This document shows positions 1-6,041 of a stretch of DNA of 8,762 nucleotides, piece by piece. Location: assembly GCA_934434905.1 (NCBI GenBank), contig CAKSAI010000120.1:1-8762 (forward strand). Reading direction: 5' to 3'. The number at the start of each line of letters is the position of its first letter. The stretch's first letter is position 1. Under the pieces are notes generated by a model that did no database searches, had not been told where the DNA came from, and saw only the letters and a program-made list of their open reading frames with translations. A program made the translations under genes and the position numbers. The DNA comes from an uncultured Lachnospiraceae bacterium. GTDB lineage: Bacteria; Bacillota; Clostridia; Lachnospirales; Lachnospiraceae.

Positions 1-39
1 GATTTCTGTTGTGCACATCAAAGCTATACGGAGGAAATC

Positions 40-543
40 ATGGGAAAACAGAAGGAAAAAGAAATCAAAACCAACGCTATGCGTATTCTGGATAAATATA
101 AAGTGGATTACGAGGTTCTGCAGTATGAGTGCGAGGAGTTCATCGACGGTCTTCATACGGCAGAGCGCACCGGTGCGCCGGTGGAGCAATCCTTCAAGAC
201 ATTGGTGCTTGCGGGACGAAGCGGCCAGTATTATGTGCTGGTGCTTCCCATTGCGTACGAGATTCATCTGAAGAATGCGGCGAAGCTTCTGGGTGAGAAG
301 TCCGTAGAGATGATTCATGTGAAGGATATCACGAAGCTGACCGGTTATGTCCGGGGCGGGGTGAGCCCCCTTGGCATGAAGAAACAGTTTCCTACCTGGA
401 TCCACGAGAGTGCAGAACGGTTTGACCGGATCTATGTCAGCGGAGGACGTATCGGCACGACGCTGTGCTTAAGTCCCGGAAAACTGGCGGAGGTAACGGG
501 CGCCGGGTTCGGTGCGTTCTGCGTGGAGGACGAGCAGGAGTAG
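40..543 (+). CDS. ybaK: YbaK/EbsC-family aminoacyl-tRNA deacylase (Cys-tRNA(Pro) type)
   Basis: The 167-residue protein has the length and pattern of the YbaK/EbsC family, cytosolic enzymes that hydrolyse mischarged tRNA, typically Cys-tRNA(Pro) made in error by prolyl-tRNA synthetase. Visible family marks are the FKTLV segment (residues 52-56), whose Lys53 matches the essential lysine of E. coli YbaK, and the glycine-rich GYVRGGVSPLG segment (102-112). The N-terminus is charged and there is no signal peptide. The ATG at 40 is chosen because GGAGG at 30-34 lies five bases upstream; the frame is open to the window edge, so a longer form cannot be formally excluded. It reads toward the ATP synthase operon but is separated by about 150 bases with a promoter, so it is probably a separate unit. 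The exact tRNA substrate is inferred from the family. Confidence 0.88.
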   Translation: MGKQKEKEIKTNAMRILDKYKVDYEVLQYECEEFIDGLHTAERTGAPVEQSFKTLVLAGRSGQYYVLVLPIAYEIHLKNAAKLLGEKSVEMIHVKDITKLTGYVRGGVSPLGMKKQFPTWIHESAERFDRIYVSGGRIGTTLCLSPGKLAEVTGAGFGAFCVEDEQE

Positions 544-599
544 TTCTATCGTTAATGTGCTAAGAAACTGTTAAGATTTTTAAGAATTTTTTTATATTC

Positions 600-609
600 T
601 CCACGTGGA
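600..609. promoter_or_regulatory. 10-bp palindrome over the -35 region
   Basis: TCCACGTGGA is a perfect palindrome with no spacer, lying across the left edge of the presumed -35 hexamer of the operon promoter. A position like this would suit a repressor or activator half-site pair, but ten bases is short and a chance match is possible. No regulator is identified. Confidence 0.25.
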
Positions 610-634
610 TTTTTTCCAGATAATTGGGTATAAT
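606..634 (+). promoter_or_regulatory. Probable promoter of the ATP synthase operon
   Basis: A perfect -10 hexamer TATAAT lies at 629-634. With a 17-base spacer the -35 position is TGGATT at 606-611, which is a poor match to TTGACA (3 of 6). The stretch just upstream (571-597) is very A/T-rich, with two near-copies of TTAAGATTTT, and could act as an UP element. Transcription would begin near 641 and give a leader of about 56 bases before the first operon gene. The rest of 544-696 holds no gene and no convincing terminator for the preceding gene. The -10 is seen directly; its use is inferred. Confidence 0.55.
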
Positions 635-680
635 GTACGTAAGGACTTGGCTGAGAATAGTAACAAGGACTTTGCTTCAA

Positions 681-700
681 AGGGAGGCGACTGCATGTGA
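681..700 (+). promoter_or_regulatory. Ribosome site with AUGUGA start-stop at the first operon gene
   Basis: AGGGAGG at 681-687 is followed by ATG at 695-697, directly followed by the stop TGA at 698-700. The real start is the GTG at 697-699, which shares its first base with the end of that ATG. Spacing is seven bases to the ATG and nine to the GTG, so the ATG is at least as well placed. The ATG can only give a one-residue product, so the GTG is taken as the functional start. Confidence 0.6.
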
Positions 701-939
701 AGAAGAATAAGAGCGTATTTCAGGCATTGGTGCTGGTTACGCAATTCGGGATCAGCATGCTGGTGCCTATTTTGCTGTGTACGCTGTTGGGGGTATACAT
801 TGGAAAACGATTTTCCATCCCCATCATCGCGGTACCGTTGTTTCTCATAGGTGCGCTGGCCGGATTCCGAAATGTATATCGTCTGGCAAAAAGTGTGTAT
901 GAAGATAAGGATGTGGGTAATGCTAAAAAGGATCAATGA
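697..939 (+). CDS. atpZ: AtpZ/AtpI-family small membrane protein
   Basis: This 80-residue protein has a short basic N-terminus, two predicted membrane helices (about 13-35 and 41-58), a glycine-rich LGVYIGKR turn between them, and an arginine (R58) at the end of helix 2 followed by a charged tail. That is the layout of the AtpZ/AtpI family found at the head of many F1Fo operons. Members have been linked to c-ring assembly and to Mg2+ or Ca2+ transport for the synthase. The GTG start at 697 is preferred because AGGGAGG lies nine bases upstream and the overlapping ATG ends at once in TGA. Its 3' end overlaps the next gene by 20 bases, suggesting translational coupling. The atpZ name is by position and topology; the exact role is inferred. 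Confidence 0.75.
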   Translation: MKKNKSVFQALVLVTQFGISMLVPILLCTLLGVYIGKRFSIPIIAVPLFLIGALAGFRNVYRLAKSVYEDKDVGNAKKDQ

Positions 940-1369
940 CGTACTTCCGGAGCTGGTGGCAGAGATTCTTGCTTATGGACTTATCGCCTGGCTTCTTGGC
1001 GTATGGTTCGTGGAAGACAAGCTTCGGTATTCCACTGGTCTGTGGATCGGTATCGCTGCGGCCATAGGGATGGCTGTCCACATGGCGATCGTCATTCTGG
1101 ATTCCGTGGATCTGGCCATAGAGAAGAAGGCTAAGGTAAGGACGACACTGTTCGCCATGCTGCGGTATGTGGTTGTGGCGGTGCTGTTTGTCATCGTTGC
1201 ATACTTCAGGCTGGGCAATGTGATCGCCATGTTTATCGGTATCATGGGCTTGAAGGTGGCGGCCTACCTGCAGCCGTTTGTACACAAGCTTCTAACGAAG
1301 CGTGACAGGAGAAGTGACGACAAAGGAAATAATTTGTATCAGGAAACAGACAAATCAGCGGAAATGTAG
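920..1369 (+). CDS. atpI: ATP synthase subunit I (AtpI-like)
   Basis: The 149-residue product is an integral membrane protein with about four helices (roughly 12-30, 38-60, 76-97, 99-122) and a polar, charged tail after residue 125. It fits the ATP synthase I family, which sits just before atpB in Firmicutes operons and is not part of the finished enzyme; in related bacteria it helps assemble the c ring. I chose the ATG at 920 because AAGG at 907-910 is nine bases upstream. An in-frame ATG at 911 is too close to that site, and one at 851 would overlap the previous gene by 89 bases. The 20-base overlap with the preceding gene implies co-translation. Sequence conservation in this family is low, so the call rests on topology and position. 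Confidence 0.78.
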   Translation: MLKRINDVLPELVAEILAYGLIAWLLGVWFVEDKLRYSTGLWIGIAAAIGMAVHMAIVILDSVDLAIEKKAKVRTTLFAMLRYVVVAVLFVIVAYFRLGNVIAMFIGIMGLKVAAYLQPFVHKLLTKRDRRSDDKGNNLYQETDKSAEM

Positions 1370-1402
1370 CTTCGGATTATACACCGGAGCCACAATGAAG
1401 CT
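1368..1402 (+). other. Weak stem in the atpI-atpB gap
   Basis: AGCTTC at 1368-1373 pairs with GAAGCT at 1397-1402 across a 23-base loop and is followed by TTTTC. The stem is short and the loop long, so this is at best a partial attenuator or a processing structure; it may be chance. Confidence 0.2.
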
Positions 1403-1405
1403 TTT

Positions 1406-1437
1406 CTAATACAAATTTTTTTGATAGACTAATACAA
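1406..1437 (+). repeat. Pair of 9-bp direct repeats before atpB
   Basis: CTAATACAA occurs at 1406-1414 and again at 1429-1437, with start points 23 bases apart, roughly two helix turns. The copies flank a T-rich segment containing TTGATA. No convincing promoter could be assembled here, since no good -10 lies at the right distance from TTGATA. Function unknown. Confidence 0.4.
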
Positions 1438-1456
1438 CAGTTCAGTCAGAACGAAA

Positions 1457-1465
1457 AAGGAGGTG
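1457..1465 (+). promoter_or_regulatory. Strong ribosome binding site of atpB
   Basis: AAGGAGGTG is complementary to the 16S rRNA tail over nine bases and ends five bases before the atpB ATG. It is among the strongest sites in the window and allows independent initiation after the 101-base gap. Confidence 0.85.
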
Positions 1466-1470
1466 AAACC

Positions 1471-2205
1471 ATGGAAAGTGCAATCCTGATGGCATCCGGC
1501 ACGGATGTGGACTTTATGATACACGGGCTTTTTTCCTATGAGCTCTTTGGACATACGTTCTGGATCACCACCAGCCATGTGTGCATCCTGATCGTGATGC
1601 TTGTACTCATCGGATTTTCTCTTGTGGTAAATATCAAGATGAAGCATGCCACGGAGGTGCCGGGGACGCTCCAGAATATCGCGGAACTTATCGTGGAGAA
1701 GCTGGACGGTATGGTGCATTCGACCATGGGGAAGCGAGGACGTGGATTCGCGAATTATATCGGGACGATTTTTATTTTTATATTCGTCTCCAATATCTCC
1801 GGCCTGTTCGGCCTGCGGCCGCCTACTGCGGATTACGGTACGACACTGCCGCTGGGACTCATCACATTTTTCCTGATCCATATCACACAGTTTCGCTATC
1901 AGAAGCCAAAGGATATCTGGCAGGGTATGTGCTCACCACTGCCGCCCTGGCTGCCCCTGTGGCTGCCGATCAACCTGATCAGCGAGATCGCAGTGCCCAT
2001 TTCGCTGTCACTGCGTTTGTTTGCAAACGTGTTGTCGGGAACGGTGATTATGGCGCTGGTTTACACACTGTTATCGAAATTTGCCATTGCGTGGCCCGCA
2101 TTTTTACATGTGTATTTTGATCTGTTTTCCGGAGCGATTCAGACATATGTGTTCTGTATGCTGACGATGACTTATATCAGCAACGCGATGGGAGACGAAG
2201 CATAA
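1471..2205 (+). CDS. atpB: F1Fo ATP synthase subunit a
   Basis: The 244-residue membrane protein is the ion-channel stator subunit of Fo. It contains the SLSLRLFANVLSG segment whose Arg182 corresponds to the essential arginine (R210 in E. coli) that faces the c-ring carboxylate, and the last helix GAIQTYVFCMLTMTYIS with Gln224 matching E. coli Q252. A PLPPWLPLWLPINLISEI stretch (157-173) before the arginine helix is typical of bacterial a subunits. Five to six hydrophobic helices are visible. The length is near the family norm. The ATG at 1471 is fixed by an optimal ribosome site. It is followed after 27 bases by atpE. Together with the c ring it forms the two half-channels for the coupling ion. 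Confidence 0.97.
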   Translation: MESAILMASGTDVDFMIHGLFSYELFGHTFWITTSHVCILIVMLVLIGFSLVVNIKMKHATEVPGTLQNIAELIVEKLDGMVHSTMGKRGRGFANYIGTIFIFIFVSNISGLFGLRPPTADYGTTLPLGLITFFLIHITQFRYQKPKDIWQGMCSPLPPWLPLWLPINLISEIAVPISLSLRLFANVLSGTVIMALVYTLLSKFAIAWPAFLHVYFDLFSGAIQTYVFCMLTMTYISNAMGDEA

Positions 2206-2217
2206 AAAGTATCATCC

Positions 2218-2224
2218 AAGGAGG
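2218..2224 (+). promoter_or_regulatory. Strong ribosome binding site of atpE
   Basis: AAGGAGG lies eight bases before the atpE ATG. A strong site suits the need for many c subunits per complex. Confidence 0.8.
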
Positions 2225-2232
2225 AAATTACA

Positions 2233-2493
2233 ATGGAAAACATCACAGGAACAGAATTAATCTTAGCATGCTCAGCCATCGGCGCAGGCCTGGCTGTGAT
2301 CGCAGGTATCGGACCCGGTATCGGACAGGGAATCGCAGCGGGACACGCAGCGGCTGCTGTGGGACGTAATCCGGGTGCCAAGGGAGATATCATGTCCACC
2401 ATGCTTCTGGGACAGGCGGTAGCTGAGACCACCGGTTTGTACGGCTTGCTGGTTGCCCTGCTCTTACTTTTTGTAAAACCCTTAGTGCCCTAG
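2233..2493 (+). CDS. atpE: F1Fo ATP synthase subunit c, sodium-type ligand set
   Basis: The 86-residue hairpin protein forms the rotor ring of Fo. Helix 1 carries the glycine-rich GIGPGIGQG packing motif (25-33), the loop is R45-N46-P47, and helix 2 carries the ion-binding Glu65. Numbering matches the Ilyobacter tartaricus Na+ c subunit exactly, and its ligands are present as Gln32, Val63, Glu65, a hydroxyl residue at 66 (Thr instead of Ser), Thr67 and Tyr70. H+-type rings such as those of Bacillus lack the Gln/Ser-Thr pair. Na+ coupling is therefore predicted but not proven. Similarity of helix 1 to the Ilyobacter protein suggests a ring of about eleven copies, which is inference. The gene lies between atpB and atpF, with 21 bases before the atpF start. 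Confidence 0.97.
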   Translation: MENITGTELILACSAIGAGLAVIAGIGPGIGQGIAAGHAAAAVGRNPGAKGDIMSTMLLGQAVAETTGLYGLLVALLLLFVKPLVP

Positions 2494-2514
2494 TGGAAGC
2501 GGGGAGGAATAGCA

Positions 2515-3030
2515 TTGGAAAGATTAGTAGATCTTGACCCGCAGCTTTTCCATGACGCGATATTGCTGGCGATTGCAGTATTCGTACTGTTTACGCTGAT
2601 GTCCTACCTGCTGTTCGATCCTATCCGCAAGATGCTGGAGGATCGGAAGGAGCGGATCAGAAACGACATCGAGAGCGCCCAGGCGGACCGTGCAGATGCA
2701 GCAAAGGTCCGGCAGGAATACGAAGCCAGATTGAAGGACGTGGAAAAGGAAGCGGATGAAATCTTAAGTGAAGCCCGCAGGAAGGCTCTGAAAAACGAAG
2801 CACGTATCGTGGAGGAAGCCAAGGAGGAAGCAGCCCGCATCATACAGCGCGCCAATGAAGAGGCAGAGCTTTCGAAGAAGCGTGTGCGTGACGAGGTGAA
2901 GCAGGAGATGATCTCCATCGCATCCATAATGGCCGGCAAGGTAGTAGCTGCCAATATAGATACGACCATTCAGGATAAGCTGGTGGAAGAGACACTGCAG
3001 GAGATAGGTGACAGCACATGGCAAAGCTAG
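2515..3030 (+). CDS. atpF: F1Fo ATP synthase subunit b
   Basis: The 171-residue protein has one N-terminal membrane helix (about 13-33), the LLFDPIRKMLEDRKERI hinge typical of b subunits, and a long charged, alanine- and glutamate-rich helix for the rest, which dimerises as the peripheral stalk holding F1 to Fo. The start is TTG at 2515, supported by GGGGAGG at 2501-2507 seven bases upstream and by the family N-terminus; no ATG fits. The last 13 bases overlap atpH, implying coupled translation with the delta subunit that b binds. A single b gene is present, so the stalk is probably a homodimer. Confidence 0.95.
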   Translation: MERLVDLDPQLFHDAILLAIAVFVLFTLMSYLLFDPIRKMLEDRKERIRNDIESAQADRADAAKVRQEYEARLKDVEKEADEILSEARRKALKNEARIVEEAKEEAARIIQRANEEAELSKKRVRDEVKQEMISIASIMAGKVVAANIDTTIQDKLVEETLQEIGDSTWQS

Positions 3031-3584
3031 TAGGAAAAACATACGGGGACGCATTGTTTGACCTTGCTGTTTCCGAAGGAAAGACAGATGAACTGCTGGC
3101 CGAGGTTCGGGGCGTATCGCAGATATGGAAGGAAAACGGCGAGCTGTCAAGGCTGATGGAGCATCCGAAGATCGTAAAGGAAGAAAAGCTAAGTATCCTG
3201 GATCAGATCTTCAAAGGCCGTGTCAGCGATGAGCTGCTGGGGCTTATGCGGATGTTGCTTCTTAAGGACCATTACAGGGAGATGGACGAGGTATTTTCCT
3301 ATTTCATCGACCAGGTAAAGGAATATAAGAATATCGGGACAGCTTATGTGACAAGCGCGCTTCCGTTAAGCGAGGAGCAGAAGAGCCAGGTGCTTGAGAA
3401 GCTCCTTTCGACGACGAAATATGTGTCCTTTGAGATGCATTATACAGTAGATGCGGGACTCATCGGCGGGATGGTGATCCGCATCGGAGACCGGGTGGTG
3501 GATAACAGTATCCGCACCAGGCTTATAAGTCTGTCCCGGGAATTATCGAAAATACAGTTGAAAGTAGGTGAATGCGCCCCATGA
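3018..3584 (+). CDS. atpH: F1Fo ATP synthase subunit delta
   Basis: The 188-residue soluble protein starts with the family pattern around AKLVGKTYGDALFDLA, continues with a helical N-terminal domain that binds the top of alpha, and ends with the conserved DAGLIGGMVIRIGDRVVDNSIR segment (about 150-171) that contacts subunit b. It is slightly longer than the usual 175-180 residues. The ATG at 3018 has AGGTGA at 3006-3011 and lies inside the end of atpF. Its stop TGA overlaps the atpA ATG in an ATGA junction. Role: static link between the peripheral stalk and the catalytic head. Confidence 0.95.
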   Translation: MAKLVGKTYGDALFDLAVSEGKTDELLAEVRGVSQIWKENGELSRLMEHPKIVKEEKLSILDQIFKGRVSDELLGLMRMLLLKDHYREMDEVFSYFIDQVKEYKNIGTAYVTSALPLSEEQKSQVLEKLLSTTKYVSFEMHYTVDAGLIGGMVIRIGDRVVDNSIRTRLISLSRELSKIQLKVGECAP

Positions 3585-5092
3585 ATCTAAGACCAGAAGA
3601 AATAAGCTCTGTGATCAAAGAGCAGATCCGGCGGTACGCATCTCAGTTGGAAGTATCTGACGTGGGTACAGTTATCCAGGTGGCAGACGGAATCGCGCGT
3701 ATCCATGGTCTGGAAAATGCCATGCAGGGCGAATTGCTGGCGTTTCCCGGCGAAGTATACGGGATGGTTCTGAACCTGGAAGAGGACAACGTGGGAGCGG
3801 TGCTCTTAGGCGATCAAAAGAATATCAACGAGGGCGATATCGTGAAGACCACCGGAAGAGTGGTGGAGGTTCCCGTGGGTGATGCCATGCTGGGACGTGT
3901 GGTTAATGCGCTGGGACAGCCCATCGATGGAAAAGGCCCTATCGAGACGGAACGGTTCCGTCAGATCGAACGTGTGGCTTCCGGCGTTATCTCCCGGAAA
4001 TCCGTGGATACGCCGCTGCAGACCGGTATCAAGGCCATTGACTCCATGGTACCCATCGGAAGAGGACAGCGTGAGCTGATCATCGGTGACCGTCAGACCG
4101 GCAAGACAGCCATCGCCATCGATACCATCATCAATCAGAAGGGTCAGGGTGTCAAATGCATCTATGTGGCTATCGGCCAGAAGGCGTCCACGGTAGCGAC
4201 CATTGTAAAGACCCTGGAGGAATATGGTGCCATGGCATATACCACGGTTGTGGCTTCTACAGCCAGTGAGCTGGCGCCCTTACAGTATATCGCGCCCTAT
4301 GCGGGCTGTGCCATCGGGGAAGAGTGGATGGAGAACGGCGAAGACGTGCTGGTGGTCTATGATGACCTGAGCAAGCATGCCACCGCTTACCGTACCCTGT
4401 CCCTGCTGCTTCGAAGACCGCCCGGCCGTGAGGCATATCCCGGCGATGTCTTCTATCTTCACTCCAGACTGCTGGAGCGTGCGGCGCACCTGTCCGATAA
4501 GCTGGGCGGCGGCTCCCTGACGGCATTACCCATCATCGAGACCCAGGCGGGAGATGTTTCTGCCTATATCCCCACCAACGTGATCTCCATCACGGACGGG
4601 CAGATCTACCTGGAGACGGAGATGTTCAATGCGGGCTTCCGCCCGGCCGTCAATGCCGGACTTTCCGTATCCCGTGTGGGAGGAAGCGCGCAGATCAAGG
4701 CGATGAAGAAGATCGCCGGACCCGTTCGTGTGGAGCTGGCACAGTATCGGGAGCTGGCGGCATTTGCACAGTTCGGCTCTGAGCTGGATGCCGATACCAG
4801 TGAGCGGCTGGCACAGGGAGAGCGGATCCGTGAGATGTTGAAGCAGCCCCAGTACAAGCCCATGCCTGTGGAATACCAGGTCATGATCATATATGCGGCG
4901 ACCAGGAAGTACCTGCTGGATATTCCGGTGAAGGATGTATTACCCTTTGAGCAGGAGCTGTTTGAGTTCGTGGCTACCAAATATCCGGAGATTCCGGAGG
5001 CTATCCGTACAGACAAGGAGATTAAGGAAGAGACGGAGCAGCAGCTTGTGAAGGCGATCGAAGAGTGTAAAGCACAGTTCGGGCAGAAGTAG
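3581..5092 (+). CDS. atpA: F1Fo ATP synthase subunit alpha
   Basis: The 503-residue non-catalytic nucleotide-binding subunit shows the Walker A GDRQTGKT at residues 169-176, the VVYDDLSKHA Walker B region (258-267), and the VSRVGG segment whose Arg365 is the arginine finger that reaches into the beta active site. Length and sequence are standard. I place the start at the ATG at 3581, not the in-frame ATG at 3572: the resulting N-terminus, NLRPEEISSVIKEQI after Met, is the family consensus, and the AGGTGA at 3566-3571 lies nine bases before 3581 but abuts 3572. The chosen ATG overlaps the atpH stop as ATGA, favouring translational coupling. Eight bases separate its stop from atpG. Confidence 0.97.
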   Translation: MNLRPEEISSVIKEQIRRYASQLEVSDVGTVIQVADGIARIHGLENAMQGELLAFPGEVYGMVLNLEEDNVGAVLLGDQKNINEGDIVKTTGRVVEVPVGDAMLGRVVNALGQPIDGKGPIETERFRQIERVASGVISRKSVDTPLQTGIKAIDSMVPIGRGQRELIIGDRQTGKTAIAIDTIINQKGQGVKCIYVAIGQKASTVATIVKTLEEYGAMAYTTVVASTASELAPLQYIAPYAGCAIGEEWMENGEDVLVVYDDLSKHATAYRTLSLLLRRPPGREAYPGDVFYLHSRLLERAAHLSDKLGGGSLTALPIIETQAGDVSAYIPTNVISITDGQIYLETEMFNAGFRPAVNAGLSVSRVGGSAQIKAMKKIAGPVRVELAQYRELAAFAQFGSELDADTSERLAQGERIREMLKQPQYKPMPVEYQVMIIYAATRKYLLDIPVKDVLPFEQELFEFVATKYPEIPEAIRTDKEIKEETEQQLVKAIEECKAQFGQK

Positions 5093-5099
5093 GTGAATT

Positions 5100-6017
5100 A
5101 TGGCTTCTTTAAGAGATATCAAACAACGGAAGAGCAGCATACAGAGCACGCAGCAGATCACCAAGGCCATGAAGCTGGTATCCACGGTGAAGCTGCAGAA
5201 GGCAAGAGCCCATGCGGAGTCTGCAAACCCGTATTTTAAGTATATGTATGAGACGGTGACCTCCATGCTGGCTCGGTCCGGCAGCCTGGATCACCCATAT
5301 CTTAAGGCCGGAAGCTCTCCGAAGAAGGCGGTGGTGGTGATATCCTCCAACCGCGGCCTGGCAGGCGGCTATAATTCCAATATCGTGAAGCTGGTGACCG
5401 GAAGCGGTTTCCCTAAGGAAGACGTGAAGATATACGCCATCGGCCGTAAAGCCGGCGAGAGTCTGGAGCGGAAGGGCTACGAGATCACGAAGGATTACTC
5501 CAATATCATGGAAGGTCCGGAATATGCAGATGCCGCAGCTATCTGCAAGGAGATTCTGGAAGCTTATACAGACGGAGAGATCGGCGAGATCTATCTGGCA
5601 TACACGCATTTTAAAAATACGGTGAGCCATGTGCCGACGCTGATGAAGCTCCTGCCGGTGGAAGCCGGGGAAGGCGACAGCGCCGGACAGGCGGAAAAGA
5701 CGGATGGCACCAGCGTGTCTGCAAGAACCGAATCCCAGGAGGATCGGGCGGCTTCCCTGACACTCATGAATTACGAGCCAAGCGTAGAACAAGCCCTGGA
5801 TAGGATCATTCCCAAGTATGTCACCAGTCTCTTCTACGGAGCGCTGGTGGAGGCGGTAGCCAGTGAGAACGGAGCCAGGATGCAGGCCATGGATTCCGCC
5901 ACCAACAATGCGGAGGAGATGATCGGAGATCTGACGCTTAAGTACAACCGGGCACGTCAGGGCAGCATCACGCAGGAGCTGACGGAGATCATCGCAGGCG
6001 CAGAGGCGATATCGTAA
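5100..6017 (+). CDS. atpG: F1Fo ATP synthase subunit gamma
   Basis: The 305-residue central-shaft subunit has the N-terminal helix with SLRDIKQRKSSIQSTQQIT and KAMKLVSTVKLQKA, the SSNRGLAGGYN segment (82-92), and the conserved C-terminal helix with ENGARMQAMDSATNNAEEMI (257-276). It is about 20 residues longer than most bacterial gamma subunits; the excess is a hydrophilic stretch rich in Glu, Gly, Ser, Thr and Gln at about 188-218, inside the globular domain near the c ring and epsilon. The ribosome site AGGTGA (5091-5096) overlaps the atpA stop, so terminating ribosomes can readily reinitiate. Gamma turns within the alpha-beta ring and transmits torque from the c ring. Confidence 0.96.
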   Translation: MASLRDIKQRKSSIQSTQQITKAMKLVSTVKLQKARAHAESANPYFKYMYETVTSMLARSGSLDHPYLKAGSSPKKAVVVISSNRGLAGGYNSNIVKLVTGSGFPKEDVKIYAIGRKAGESLERKGYEITKDYSNIMEGPEYADAAAICKEILEAYTDGEIGEIYLAYTHFKNTVSHVPTLMKLLPVEAGEGDSAGQAEKTDGTSVSARTESQEDRAASLTLMNYEPSVEQALDRIIPKYVTSLFYGALVEAVASENGARMQAMDSATNNAEEMIGDLTLKYNRARQGSITQELTEIIAGAEAIS

Positions 6018-6041
6018 GAATATATAAGAAGGAGTAAGATT

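Noticed and set aside
570..590. Terminator after the YbaK-like gene
   Set aside because: The T-rich run is not preceded by a stable stem; the TTAAGA copies are direct repeats, not inverted ones.
1421..1449. Internal promoter from TTGATA before atpB
   Set aside because: With 16-18 base spacing there is no acceptable -10 hexamer.
1581..2120. Open frame of 179 codons on the + strand inside atpB
   Set aside because: It lies wholly within subunit a in another frame, and its composition is not that of a plausible protein.
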